Source: Sphingobacterium sp. B16(2022) (GTDB lineage Bacteria; Bacteroidota; Bacteroidia; Sphingobacteriales; Sphingobacteriaceae). Taken from it: a DNA stretch of 64,000 nt. Position 1 is the first letter of the stretch. Every line of letters begins with the position of its first letter. The position numbers and the translations under genes were made by a program. This document shows, piece by piece, positions 1 through 8,041 of this stretch. The stretch spans positions 1,035,226-1,099,225 of the forward strand of contig NZ_JAAUVN010000002.1 in the NCBI RefSeq assembly GCF_012030425.1. The letters are read 5' to 3'. Under the pieces are notes generated by a model. It had not been told where the DNA came from, searched no databases, and saw nothing but the letters and a program-made list of their open reading frames with translations.

Positions 1-1
1 A

Positions 2-394
2 TTTACCGGTAAATCTTTTAAAACGTCCGATTTACCAAAGGAGGGACTTATCATTTTTAATTACTATGACACGGGCTGTAGTCATTGTCAGAAAATGGGG
101 GCGGGGATAGCGGATCAGCTACAGGCGTTTAAAAATATTAAATTCTACTTTGTTGCCATGAATGATGTCGAATATGTGGAAGGATTTATAAATATGTTTG
201 CAAAGAAATTGAGACCTCATCCTAACGTGTCTTTTATTTTAGATAAAAATGGACAGTTTATCAGCTTATTTAAACCTACACAAACACCTTCACTGTATAT
301 CTACGATGCAAAAACACACAAATTATTAAAACATTTAGATGGTGTTGATGATGTTAAGGTATTGCAAGTAGCTTTGCAACAGCTAATCAAATAG
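2..394 (+). CDS. thioredoxin-fold protein, 5' end cut by window edge
   Basis: The frame is open from base 2, so this is the last 130 codons of a gene that begins before the window; the ATG at 95 is internal. The visible part has a thioredoxin-like C-S-H-C redox motif (visible residues 26-29) after a beta strand, and a Thr-Pro pair before the final strand, as expected for the cis-proline of the thioredoxin fold. The ATG at 95 lies after the motif and would remove it, so it cannot be the real start. Bacteroidota use such TlpA/thioredoxin-like proteins in the envelope, but the export signal, if any, is outside the window. Fold assignment is fairly safe; substrate is unknown. Confidence 0.75.
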   Translation, partial: FTGKSFKTSDLPKEGLIIFNYYDTGCSHCQKMGAGIADQLQAFKNIKFYFVAMNDVEYVEGFINMFAKKLRPHPNVSFILDKNGQFISLFKPTQTPSLYIYDAKTHKLLKHLDGVDDVKVLQVALQQLIK

Positions 395-467
395 TTTTGC
401 TTGTCTTCTAGTTGTAATTTTTAAATACAAGAGTCTTTTTTTGATACAACTAATTATAAATATTTGC

Positions 468-475
468 TATTTTTG
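468..475 (+). promoter_or_regulatory. -7 promoter box of the PurF-like gene
   Basis: TATTTTTG fits the Bacteroidota -7 consensus TAnnTTTG and ends 17 bases before the ATG at 493. A T-run ending in TTTG (440-443) is the nearest -33 candidate, but the 24-base gap is longer than the usual 19-21, so the -33 is uncertain. Confidence 0.5.
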
Positions 476-492
476 CGACATCAAATCAAGAT

Positions 493-2403
493 ATGAGCGA
501 CTCAATTAAACACGAGTGCGGTATTGCACTTATTCGACTGTTAAAGCCCCTTTCTTATTACCAGGAAAAATACGGTACGCCTTACTACGGCATAAACAAA
601 TTGTACTTATTGATGGAAAAGCAACACAACCGTGGCCAAGATGGTGCGGGTATTGCGACCATAAAATTCGACGTAAAGCCAGGAAATCGGTACATTTCTC
701 GTTACAGAGCGATGGGATCCAGTGCTGTGGCTGATATCTTTGAATATGTACAAAAGAAGTTTGCATCTGTACACAAGGCATATCCGGAGGAATCTAAAGA
801 TACACAATGGTTAAAAGATAATGTTAGTTTTACCGGAGAGGTATTGTTAGGTCATTTGCGTTACGGTACTCATGGTAAAAATAGCATTGAAAGTTGTCAC
901 CCTTTCTTAAGACAGAACAACTGGATGTCTCGCAATTTGGTTGTTGCCGGTAATTTTAACATGACAAATGTTGACGAATTATTGCAACAGTTGTACGAGC
1001 TAGGTCAACACCCAAAAGAAAAGGCAGATACAGTTACTGTATTGGAAAAAATTGGACATTTCTTAGATGACGAAAACCAGGATTTATTTGACAAGTTTAA
1101 GAAAGAAGGTTATTCTAATATTGAAATCAGTTCTCTGATTGCAAAAAACTTGGATGTTCCTAAGATCTTAACGCGTTCAGCAAAAACTTGGGATGGTGGT
1201 TATACGATTGCAGGTATATTTGGTCATGGAGATGCATTTGTTATGCGCGACCCTGCCGGTATCCGTCCTGCTTTCTATTATAAAGACGATGAAGTGCTTG
1301 TTGTTGCTTCGGAAAGACCAGTTATTCAGACTGCATTTAATATTCCTATTGATAAAGTGCAGGAAATTAAACCTGGACATGCGTTGATTGCAAAAAAAGA
1401 TGGGACAGTTACCGAAGAAATGTTTAGAGAGCCTGTTGAGCAAAAATCATGTTCTTTCGAGCGTATCTATTTTTCAAGAGGTTCAGATGCTGATATTTAT
1501 AAAGAGCGCAAAAAATTAGGTCGCCTTTTATGTCCGCAAGTATTAAATGCAATTGATAATAATATTAAGAACACGGTATTTTCTTTTATTCCAAATACGG
1601 CTGAAGTATCTTACTACGGTCTGATGGATGGTATCAATACCTACGTTAGAGATTTTCAAAAGGATGCCTTATTAAATAGAGCGGATAAGATTGATGACGG
1701 TGAGTTAGAAGATATTTTAAGCATTCATCCTCGTTTTGAGAAATTGAATGTGAAAGATGCTAAGTTACGTACATTTATTACGCAAGATGCTGATCGTACT
1801 GATATGGTACAGCATGTATACGATACAACTTACGGAATTGTTAAAGATCATGAAGACACAATCGTTGCGATTGATGATTCAATTGTAAGAGGAACAACCT
1901 TAAAACAAAGTATCTTAACAATTTTAGATCGTCTGAATCCGAAGAAGATTGTAATTGTTTCATCAGCACCGCAAATTCGTTACCCAGATTGTTACGGTAT
2001 CGATATGTCTAGAATGGGTGAGTTTGTTGCTTTTGAAGCGGCTATATCGTTATTAAGACAACGTGGTTTAGCACATATTATTGATGAAGTATATCAAAAA
2101 TGTTTGGTTTCGATAACAGCAGATATTGACGACATAGAAAATTATGTCAAAGCTATCTACGAACCCTTTACAGATGATGAAATTTCAAATGAAATTGCGA
2201 GAATCATTACGCCACATCATTTGAAAGCTGAAGTAACAGTGATTTTCCAGACTTTAGATAATTTACATATTGCTTGTCCTGATCATAAAGGTGACTGGTA
2301 CTTCTCTGGTAATTATCCGACTCCTGGAGGAAATAAAGTTGTTAATAAAGCATTTATGAACTGGGTAGAAGGTAAGAACGTAAGAGCTTACTTCAGCAGT
2401 TAA
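493..2403 (+). CDS. PurF-like amidophosphoribosyltransferase family protein (long form)
   Basis: Class II glutamine amidotransferase joined to a phosphoribosyltransferase domain, the architecture of PurF, which makes 5-phosphoribosylamine in purine synthesis. Cys9 in the H-E-C-G-I start would be the N-terminal nucleophile after loss of an eight-residue leader. The PRPP loop (I-D-D-S-I-V-R-G-T-T) is at residues 460-469. At 636 residues it is about 130 longer than the usual PurF, a long form known from Bacteroidota that may be a paralogue of a standard PurF elsewhere. The oxyanion-hole triad H-N-G of PurF reads A-G-N here. It stands alone, with its own promoter and a strong terminator. The family is clear; whether it is the main PurF is not. 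Confidence 0.85.
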   Translation: MSDSIKHECGIALIRLLKPLSYYQEKYGTPYYGINKLYLLMEKQHNRGQDGAGIATIKFDVKPGNRYISRYRAMGSSAVADIFEYVQKKFASVHKAYPEESKDTQWLKDNVSFTGEVLLGHLRYGTHGKNSIESCHPFLRQNNWMSRNLVVAGNFNMTNVDELLQQLYELGQHPKEKADTVTVLEKIGHFLDDENQDLFDKFKKEGYSNIEISSLIAKNLDVPKILTRSAKTWDGGYTIAGIFGHGDAFVMRDPAGIRPAFYYKDDEVLVVASERPVIQTAFNIPIDKVQEIKPGHALIAKKDGTVTEEMFREPVEQKSCSFERIYFSRGSDADIYKERKKLGRLLCPQVLNAIDNNIKNTVFSFIPNTAEVSYYGLMDGINTYVRDFQKDALLNRADKIDDGELEDILSIHPRFEKLNVKDAKLRTFITQDADRTDMVQHVYDTTYGIVKDHEDTIVAIDDSIVRGTTLKQSILTILDRLNPKKIVIVSSAPQIRYPDCYGIDMSRMGEFVAFEAAISLLRQRGLAHIIDEVYQKCLVSITADIDDIENYVKAIYEPFTDDEISNEIARIITPHHLKAEVTVIFQTLDNLHIACPDHKGDWYFSGNYPTPGGNKVVNKAFMNWVEGKNVRAYFSS

Positions 2404-2414
2404 TAAGAGCGAAA

Positions 2415-2470
2415 TACATATTATAGAAAAGGCCCGATATTTATATATCGGGCCTTTTCTATAATATGTA
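2415..2470. terminator. bidirectional terminator, perfect 26-bp stem
   Basis: The arms 2415-2440 and 2445-2470 are perfect reverse complements around a TTAT loop. A-rich and T-rich flanks of the GGCCCGATAT core give a U-tract on both strands. It lies between the convergent PurF-like and MFS genes and would end transcripts from both sides. Confidence 0.9.
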
Positions 2471-2525
2471 TTTTAAGTCAATTTTAATCTAAAATAATCG
2501 ATTGTATACCTATTCGTTAGAACTG

Positions 2526-3737
2526 CTACAAACGTTTCAAAACAAAGTAAAATCCTACTGCTGTACACGCGAGAACGGCAGAGGTAGCCCACCAAAGTGC
2601 TGTGAATCCAAAGGATCCAACTATATTTGTCCCTAAAAGCGGTGAAAAAATATTCGCAGCAGAGAAGGCTAATGAATTGAAGCCCATATAAGCTCCCTGT
2701 GTTTTGGCTGTTGACCTGTTTATGGTTACAGTTGCCATAAAAGGCAGTGTTAACATTTCGCCGATGCCAAACACGAAAAAAGTAACATAGAGCATGAATA
2801 CTCCTGCATGTATATTGAACATGGCATAAGATATAGAACAGAAAAGTGTTCCGATTACCAATGTTTTTGTGATGGTCAATTTGTTTTCTGCAATATGTAC
2901 AATAAACATCTCTAAAAGAACGATAATTAAACCGCTCCAGCCCATTAAAAATCCGATCTCATGTTCATTTAAGTGATGCACTTCACGATAGAAAATAGGA
3001 AGTGTCGATATGAGTTGGAAAAAACATAATGAGAATATACAGCAAAGGATATTAAAGATGATAAATGGACTATCTTTATATGGATTTCGTTCTTTTTTAT
3101 GCTGCGATGTCGTGGTAACAGGTGCTGTTTTTAAAGTTTTTAAATTGTTTTTTTCCTTCTTATAGAAAAATAGAAAAAAGACAACCGCTGCCACTGCTGC
3201 CGCCATTGCATTTCCGTAGAATATCCAGTTAAAGGATATCCCTGCTAAAAAGCCACCAACCGCAGGTCCAATTGAAAACCCCAGGTTAACCGCTAATCGA
3301 TTCAATGAAAAAGCACGTGTTATATTTTCAGGTTTTGCATAGCTTGCGACCGAAACCGAGTTGGCAGGTCTGAATGCGTCAAAGACAGCACTCAAAATAA
3401 AGATCATTATACCTAAAGACTCGACAGTCCTGAAGTAAGGAGTGATCAGAAATAGGGGAGCTGCTAATGTCAAACTGAGTAGCTGGACTTTAAAACTCCC
3501 AAATCGATCTGTCAGCCAACCCCCTACATATGAACCGCAAACAGATCCAAAGCCGAAACACATCAGAACAAGACCAACCTGCTTAATGTTGAAATTAAGA
3601 GCCTGGGTCATGTAAATTCCTAAAAATGGGATTACCATGCTTCCCATTCTGTTGATAAGCATTACAATTGCGAGCAACCATGCGGAGCGCGATAACCCTT
3701 TGAAGGATCCGATATAGATGGATAAAAGTTTTTTCAA
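2526..3737 (-). CDS. MFS transporter
   Basis: A 403-residue protein with about twelve hydrophobic segments and a central charged loop near residues 190-220 (K-K-E-K, then Q-H-K-K-E-R), typical of the major facilitator superfamily. The segment G-G-W-L-T-D-R-F-G after the second helix matches the loop 2-3 signature of the family. It starts near 3737 with M-K-K-L-L. The substrate cannot be told; drug or metabolite efflux is the usual guess. It is downstream of the split 5'-nucleotidase on the same strand but separated by a terminator, so is probably its own unit. Confidence 0.85.
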   Translation of the reverse strand: MKKLLSIYIGSFKGLSRSAWLLAIVMLINRMGSMVIPFLGIYMTQALNFNIKQVGLVLMCFGFGSVCGSYVGGWLTDRFGSFKVQLLSLTLAAPLFLITPYFRTVESLGIMIFILSAVFDAFRPANSVSVASYAKPENITRAFSLNRLAVNLGFSIGPAVGGFLAGISFNWIFYGNAMAAAVAAVVFFLFFYKKEKNNLKTLKTAPVTTTSQHKKERNPYKDSPFIIFNILCCIFSLCFFQLISTLPIFYREVHHLNEHEIGFLMGWSGLIIVLLEMFIVHIAENKLTITKTLVIGTLFCSISYAMFNIHAGVFMLYVTFFVFGIGEMLTLPFMATVTINRSTAKTQGAYMGFNSLAFSAANIFSPLLGTNIVGSFGFTALWWATSAVLACTAVGFYFVLKRL

Positions 3738-3753
3738 GTGAATATGTAAAAAA

Positions 3754-3784
3754 AGCCAAAGGAATAAATCATATCCCTTTGGCT
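3754..3784 (-). terminator. terminator of the 5'-nucleotidase unit
   Basis: Arms 3754-3762 and 3776-3784 form a 9-bp stem (AGCCAAAGG with CCTTTGGCT); on the minus strand the stem is followed by a run of T. It sits 18 bases past the stop of the metallophosphatase gene. Confidence 0.85.
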
Positions 3785-3801
3785 AGATAAAAATGTTATT
3801 T

Positions 3802-4761
3802 TTAAACTAATTGGGATGCTTCGATAGAATTGTTAATTTCATAAGTTGAGGCTAACATATTCTTTTTACCTGTCGAAGGTTCAAAAATAATATCAACTCT
3901 TCCTAAGTTTATTCCTGCAAAACCCACTTGGTTAACGGCTGTCTTTGTTCCCTTTAAGTTCGTTACAAAAGTAGGTTCTTTCAAAAAGGTATGCGTATGT
4001 CCACCAATGATTAAATCGATATCACTAGTCTTGGAAGCTAATACGAGGTCGGATACCTTCTCACTTTCGTATTGATACCCTAAATGAGATAGACAAATGA
4101 CAAGGTCACATTTATGCTTTTCCTTTAATTCTTTGACCACACGGTTCGCAACAAGAATTGGATCCAGGTATTTCATGCCTTTGAAATTATTCGGATCAAC
4201 CAGCCCTTCAATATCTACCCCTAAACCAAAAACACCAATCTTCACTCCACCTTTTTTGAAGATGGTATAATCTTGTGTTTTTCCTTCCAGCACTGTTCCT
4301 GTGAAGTCATAGTTTGCCGTTAAAAAAGGAAATTTGGCGTGATCCAGATATTTGATAAGCCCATTTAACCCATTGTCAAATTCGTGATTACCAAATGTAC
4401 CCGCATCATATCCCAATTTGGTCATTAAGTCAAGCTCTAATTTCCCTCCAAACAGATTAAAATAGGGAGTACCTTGGAACATATCGCCTGCGTCCAACAA
4501 AAGAACATGATCTTCCTCAGCCCTTACTTTTTTGATAAGTGTACTTCTGCGCGCAACTCCTGCCAATCCTTGATATCTACCGCCATCCATAGGAAAGGGT
4601 TCAATTCTGCTGTGAACATCATTGGTATGTAGAATGGTTAATTTTATTTTTTTTGAACCTGCAAATGATGAGAATGGTAACGTACCAAAGGTTACTGCTG
4701 CAGAAAGGCCTGCGGCAGTCTTTATAAAGCCTCTTCTATTTAATGATTTTAACTCTTCCAT
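3802..4761 (-). CDS. 5'-nucleotidase-type metallophosphatase half, Tat-exported
   Basis: A 319-residue calcineurin-like phosphatase of the UshA/5'-nucleotidase group. Metal-site motifs are all present in order: H-T-N-D-V-H near residue 45, G-D-M-F-Q-G near 92, G-N-H-E-F-D-N near 124 and G-G-H-T-H-T near 252. The N-terminus has a twin-arginine signal (N-R-R-G-F-I-K, residues 8-14) and a hydrophobic stretch, so it is probably exported folded through Tat. It lacks the C-terminal substrate-binding domain of UshA; that domain is encoded by the gene just upstream, with which it overlaps by 26 bases. Likely role: hydrolysis of extracellular nucleotides or similar phosphoesters. Confidence 0.9.
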   Translation of the reverse strand: MEELKSLNRRGFIKTAAGLSAAVTFGTLPFSSFAGSKKIKLTILHTNDVHSRIEPFPMDGGRYQGLAGVARRSTLIKKVRAEEDHVLLLDAGDMFQGTPYFNLFGGKLELDLMTKLGYDAGTFGNHEFDNGLNGLIKYLDHAKFPFLTANYDFTGTVLEGKTQDYTIFKKGGVKIGVFGLGVDIEGLVDPNNFKGMKYLDPILVANRVVKELKEKHKCDLVICLSHLGYQYESEKVSDLVLASKTSDIDLIIGGHTHTFLKEPTFVTNLKGTKTAVNQVGFAGINLGRVDIIFEPSTGKKNMLASTYEINNSIEASQLV

Positions 4762-5500
4762 CTAATTGCATATTAATTTTTTGACCATTTTTTGTAAAGC
4801 TGGAAATATAGTCCATCAAGCTTTCCCTTACTTTTTGAGGATAATCAGTTCTTTTAAGCGCATGTGTAAATAAATCTAAATTATCTCCTCCATTCGCTAG
4901 GTAATCATAGGTGACTACTTTATAGGTTTTATTTTTGTCTATATCTTTTCCCTGTACCTGAATATTTATTGGCTTTTTGTCTTGGATAGATAAGGTAATT
5001 CCTGAAACAGGTTGCCCCCCTGTTGCCGCTATAAAGTTGGCGAGTTGTTCAATTTGTTCACCGCTCAGCTCCATCACTGTAAGCTGATTTTCAAATGGCA
5101 TAACCTCAAAAACACTCTCTACAGTAATATCTCCCGCTTTTATTTCATTGCGAATACCGCCCTTTGTTGCAAAAGCGATATCAGCCTTGTTGTTGATTTT
5201 TTCACTGGCAACCAATAGCGCTTGTGTAAAGAAATTTCCCATTAAAGTTTCAGGAGTCTTTTCTTTAGTCAATGCAACTTCCGAGAAGCCGATTACCCGG
5301 TTCATCTCTGCCTGCATTTGCTTTTTATAGGGACTATAAATAGCTACGATCGCGGTATCCTCAACGGTGCTTTTATTGATCTCGTATTGCTTAAAGTCCT
5401 TTTGGACAGGACTTAATTTTTTGCTGCAAGATGTGCTAAGTAAAATAGCTAAAAACCCGAAGGTTACATATTGAAGTTGATGTATAGTAAGTTTCATCAT
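4736..5500 (-). CDS. 5'-nucleotidase C-terminal domain lipoprotein
   Basis: A 254-residue protein matching the C-terminal, substrate-binding domain of UshA-type 5'-nucleotidases; N-G-G-D-N near residue 205 is the characteristic loop. The N-terminus is a lipoprotein signal ending in L-S-T-S-C-S, so the mature protein is lipid-anchored. Its 3' end overlaps the start of the metallophosphatase gene by 26 bases, which means the two are co-translated and probably work as one enzyme in two chains. The two halves carry different export signals. Such split 5'-nucleotidases are common in Bacteroidota. Confidence 0.88.
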   Translation of the reverse strand: MMKLTIHQLQYVTFGFLAILLSTSCSKKLSPVQKDFKQYEINKSTVEDTAIVAIYSPYKKQMQAEMNRVIGFSEVALTKEKTPETLMGNFFTQALLVASEKINNKADIAFATKGGIRNEIKAGDITVESVFEVMPFENQLTVMELSGEQIEQLANFIAATGGQPVSGITLSIQDKKPINIQVQGKDIDKNKTYKVVTYDYLANGGDNLDLFTHALKRTDYPQKVRESLMDYISSFTKNGQKINMQLDGRVKIIK

Positions 5501-5519
5501 GTAATAAGTGTTTTCGGTA

Positions 5520-5527
5520 CAAATGTA
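5520..5527 (-). promoter_or_regulatory. -7 box of the split 5'-nucleotidase operon
   Basis: On the minus strand TACATTTG fits TAnnTTTG and ends 19 bases before the ATG at 5500. It abuts the terminator hairpin of the preceding gene. Confidence 0.6.
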
Positions 5528-5567
5528 GATAATAAAAGCCTAACATTTTTGTTAAGCTTTTATTATC
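5528..5567 (-). terminator. terminator of the DMT transporter gene
   Basis: Arms 5528-5544 and 5551-5567 pair over 17 bases with one mismatch around a 6-base AT loop. It lies 24 bases after the stop of the DMT gene. The downstream T-tract is short, so it may also act as a simple insulating hairpin. Confidence 0.65.
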
Positions 5568-5591
5568 AATATGCAAAAGAAGGCGCTTTTT

Positions 5592-6659
5592 CTAATTGGC
5601 AATCTCTGGTTTTTTAATGTCTTTTCTGACCACTGCATCTCTTTGATTTCTCAATCGTATTGATTTCCGACGATCTGCAATGGTAGTTTTTGTGATTTTT
5701 GCAACCATTTTATTATTCTTATATAATTTCCAGTTCATCAGCAATACGGAAACCAATATAATAACTAGGCCTATTACTTGTATGTATGTCACGGCATGGC
5801 TACTGAAAAAGTAACTTAATACCAATGCTACAATAGGATTAACATAGGCATATGTACTTACTTCCGTAGCAGGTCTTACTGATAGCAACCAGATGTAAGA
5901 ACTGAATGCTAAAATAGATCCAAAAACAATTAAGTACGATATATTAAACCAGTCGATAGGCGTGACCTGTTGAAAACTAAAATGAGCAAATTCACCATTT
6001 AAGCTGGCAACAATTGTAAATAATACACCTGCTGTAATCATCTGCCATGCAGTCTTTACGGAGACATGTAAATCTTCCGTCTCTTCTTGCTGGCTTTTCT
6101 TCTGGTATTTGGAATATAATGAACCTGCAGTCCAGGCGATAGATCCAAGCACCATAATCACTAAAGCAATAACGGTTATTTCTTTATTTGCAGAAGATTT
6201 GCTTGCGATGATTTGCTCTACAAAGAGTAAAACAACACCAGCAAAGCCTAAAATCAAACCAGCGATGGTAGATTTGCTGCTGAAATTTTCTTTCCATTTT
6301 GGTTTATCAAGAATAACAAACCAAATCGCCGCTGCTGCCGCAATAATCGCTGCAACACCACCTGAAACATATTGCTCTGCCCAGATAAGACCACCCATAT
6401 CAATAAATAAGAGTAAAAATCCGACAACAATAGAATCGCGGATTGCTCTCTTGTTGAATATTTTATAACCCTTCAATACACAGTACCCCATCAGCAAAAT
6501 ACTTGCAGTAATAAACCTAAAAGATCCTAAAATGAATGGCGGGAAACTGTGAAGCGCTTTTTCAATAAAGAAAAAAGTCGACCCCCATACAATGTATACG
6601 ACAGCATACGCGAGTACGATCATTAAAGGGCTTGCTTGTTGTACTTTATTATTTAACAT
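5592..6659 (-). CDS. EamA/DMT-family transporter
   Basis: A 355-residue protein with ten predicted membrane helices and the two-fold EamA repeat of the drug/metabolite transporter superfamily (first repeat from about residue 10, second from about 170). The W-G-S-T-F-F segment in helix 1 and P-I-V-A-L-V near the ninth helix are typical. The C-terminus is a basic cytoplasmic tail rich in K and R, longer than usual. It follows an Lrp-family gene by 20 bases on the same strand, so the pair is probably an amino acid or metabolite exporter with its own sensor; the substrate is inferred only from that pairing. Confidence 0.88.
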   Translation of the reverse strand: MLNNKVQQASPLMIVLAYAVVYIVWGSTFFFIEKALHSFPPFILGSFRFITASILLMGYCVLKGYKIFNKRAIRDSIVVGFLLLFIDMGGLIWAEQYVSGGVAAIIAAAAAIWFVILDKPKWKENFSSKSTIAGLILGFAGVVLLFVEQIIASKSSANKEITVIALVIMVLGSIAWTAGSLYSKYQKKSQQEETEDLHVSVKTAWQMITAGVLFTIVASLNGEFAHFSFQQVTPIDWFNISYLIVFGSILAFSSYIWLLSVRPATEVSTYAYVNPIVALVLSYFFSSHAVTYIQVIGLVIILVSVLLMNWKLYKNNKMVAKITKTTIADRRKSIRLRNQRDAVVRKDIKKPEIAN

Positions 6660-6679
6660 CTCTCTATTCCTTTCCTAAA

Positions 6680-7153
6680 TTATTCCGGTATAACTAATTG
6701 TTGTTCTTCTTTCACTGTTTGCAAAACAATTGTGGTTCTTGTTGAAATTATTCCTTCAATTTTCCCCAAAGTGTTACGCATCAAATCGACTAACGCAGTA
6801 GAATCAGCCGTCCGAACTTTGATTAGGTAACCATCATCTCCAGCAATATCATGCACTTCCTGCACTTCGGGTATCTCTGCTAGAAGAATACCGACTTTCT
6901 GTTCTCCAATTATATCGTTCGCTTTGATAAATATAAACGATAGTAATTTCTGATCAATTGCCGCTGGATTTATCTTGGCGTTGTATTGTAGGATTACATT
7001 TTTTTGCTCTAATTTTTTAACACGTTCTAAAATCGCAGAAGGAGCCATACTAAGCTCTCTTGCTATATCAGCATTATTGATTCGAGCATTATCCTGCATT
7101 AAACGCAAGATTTTGAAATCTACATGATCTAAATTATATTCTACTTTTGTCAT
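6680..7153 (-). CDS. Lrp/AsnC-family transcriptional regulator
   Basis: A 157-residue protein with an N-terminal winged helix (recognition helix around A-R-E-L-S-M-A-P-S) and a C-terminal RAM ligand-binding domain (G-D-D-G-Y-L-I-K-V), the usual Lrp/AsnC size and order. A longer frame opens at 7192, but that start would lie inside the promoter: a TTTG at 7190-7193 and TACCTTTG at 7162-7169 are spaced by 20 bases. The ATG at 7153 is 8 bases after the -7 box, so the mRNA is probably leaderless or nearly so. It sits 20 bases before a DMT exporter gene and probably controls it in response to an amino acid. Confidence 0.9.
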   Translation of the reverse strand: MTKVEYNLDHVDFKILRLMQDNARINNADIARELSMAPSAILERVKKLEQKNVILQYNAKINPAAIDQKLLSFIFIKANDIIGEQKVGILLAEIPEVQEVHDIAGDDGYLIKVRTADSTALVDLMRNTLGKIEGIISTRTTIVLQTVKEEQQLVIPE

Positions 7154-7161
7154 ATCGAATG

Positions 7162-7193
7162 CAAAGGTAGTGATATTTCGAATAATATTCAAA
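7162..7193 (-). promoter_or_regulatory. Bacteroidota promoter of the Lrp-DMT operon
   Basis: Minus-strand TTTG (7190-7193), 20 bases, then TACCTTTG (7162-7169): a full match to the -33/-7 consensus. The -7 box ends 8 bases before the ATG at 7153, so transcription should begin at or very near the start codon. Confidence 0.8.
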
Positions 7194-7360
7194 TTATTTA
7201 GTTAAATTCAGAATATAATTCTATTTGCGAGGTTATTTTTTTTAGAAAAAATAGTCTTTTCACTAGCCTGAGTACTAGTTTTTTTTATTTAATAATCTGA
7301 TTATTAGGGCATTTGTGTTCTTTTGAATTATCTTTGGTATTTTAGGTGTCTCATCGAATA

Positions 7361-7879
7361 TTATTCGCTAAAGGTTTCCATCGAGTATTTTTCACGTAAT
7401 ATTTTAATGATATAACTGGTGCTAAGAGTGACAATCAATCCTATGAGACAACCAATAGTGACACAGGCAAAACGATCGAGTGCGGCAACATATGACTTTA
7501 ATTGATGTTCATGAACCACGACAATGATCATGGCTACCATTGCTGTACGGGCCACACTTAGGATATTGAATAACCTGCATATAGCGACGGATGTGATGAC
7601 ACCCAAAAGCATAGACCACATCTGAGGAAGATTGGTAAAATAAAACAGTATACCCGTCGCCGAACCAATAAAATTAGACTTAGTTCTATCAAAAGCAATT
7701 TTTGTTGCTTCATTATCATCCGGAGAAATCACTAAAACAATAGAAATTAAAGCCCATATTGCTGAATATTCAGGAAAGCTGATATATAAAAAGTAACCAA
7801 TAGAAAAACCGATCAAAATACGAATCAGATAGATGATGAAGTCGGAGTGAAGGCTATATCGCATGAGGGTTTTACGCAT
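7361..7879 (-). CDS. FUSC-like integral membrane protein
   Basis: A 172-residue membrane protein with about four to five helices, resembling the membrane part of FUSC / aromatic-acid-exporter proteins (S-P-D-D-N-E-A-T segment after the second helix, then hydrophobic stretches). A start at 7924 is possible on length alone, but a -7 box (TACTTTTG, 7897-7904) lies downstream of it, so the ATG at 7879 is preferred. The usual soluble domains of full-length FUSC exporters are absent. Function is not certain; a small efflux-related membrane protein is the best reading. Confidence 0.7.
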   Translation of the reverse strand: MRKTLMRYSLHSDFIIYLIRILIGFSIGYFLYISFPEYSAIWALISIVLVISPDDNEATKIAFDRTKSNFIGSATGILFYFTNLPQMWSMLLGVITSVAICRLFNILSVARTAMVAMIIVVVHEHQLKSYVAALDRFACVTIGCLIGLIVTLSTSYIIKILREKYSMETFSE

Positions 7880-7896
7880 CTTAAAATATTTTACTG

Positions 7897-7925
7897 CAAA
7901 AGTACATCTTATTTGCAGCATCAAA
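7897..7925 (-). promoter_or_regulatory. promoter of the FUSC-like gene
   Basis: Minus-strand TTTG (7922-7925), 17 bases, then TACTTTTG (7897-7904). The spacing is at the short end of the range. It places the transcription start about 12 bases before the ATG at 7879. Confidence 0.6.
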
Positions 7926-8011
7926 AAATCATATACATGCGTTTTTATGCATGTTTAATATTGTTTTTTCATTTTCTTGCATTATCAATTCTTTTCATTA
8001 TTTAAAATAGT

Positions 8012-8019
8012 TAGATTTG
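8012..8019 (+). promoter_or_regulatory. -7 box of the FAD/Fe-S dehydrogenase gene
   Basis: TAGATTTG fits TAnnTTTG and ends 22 bases before the GTG start at 8042. No clear -33 box is seen at the usual distance. Confidence 0.5.
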
Positions 8020-8041
8020 TTGATACAAATTATACCATACT

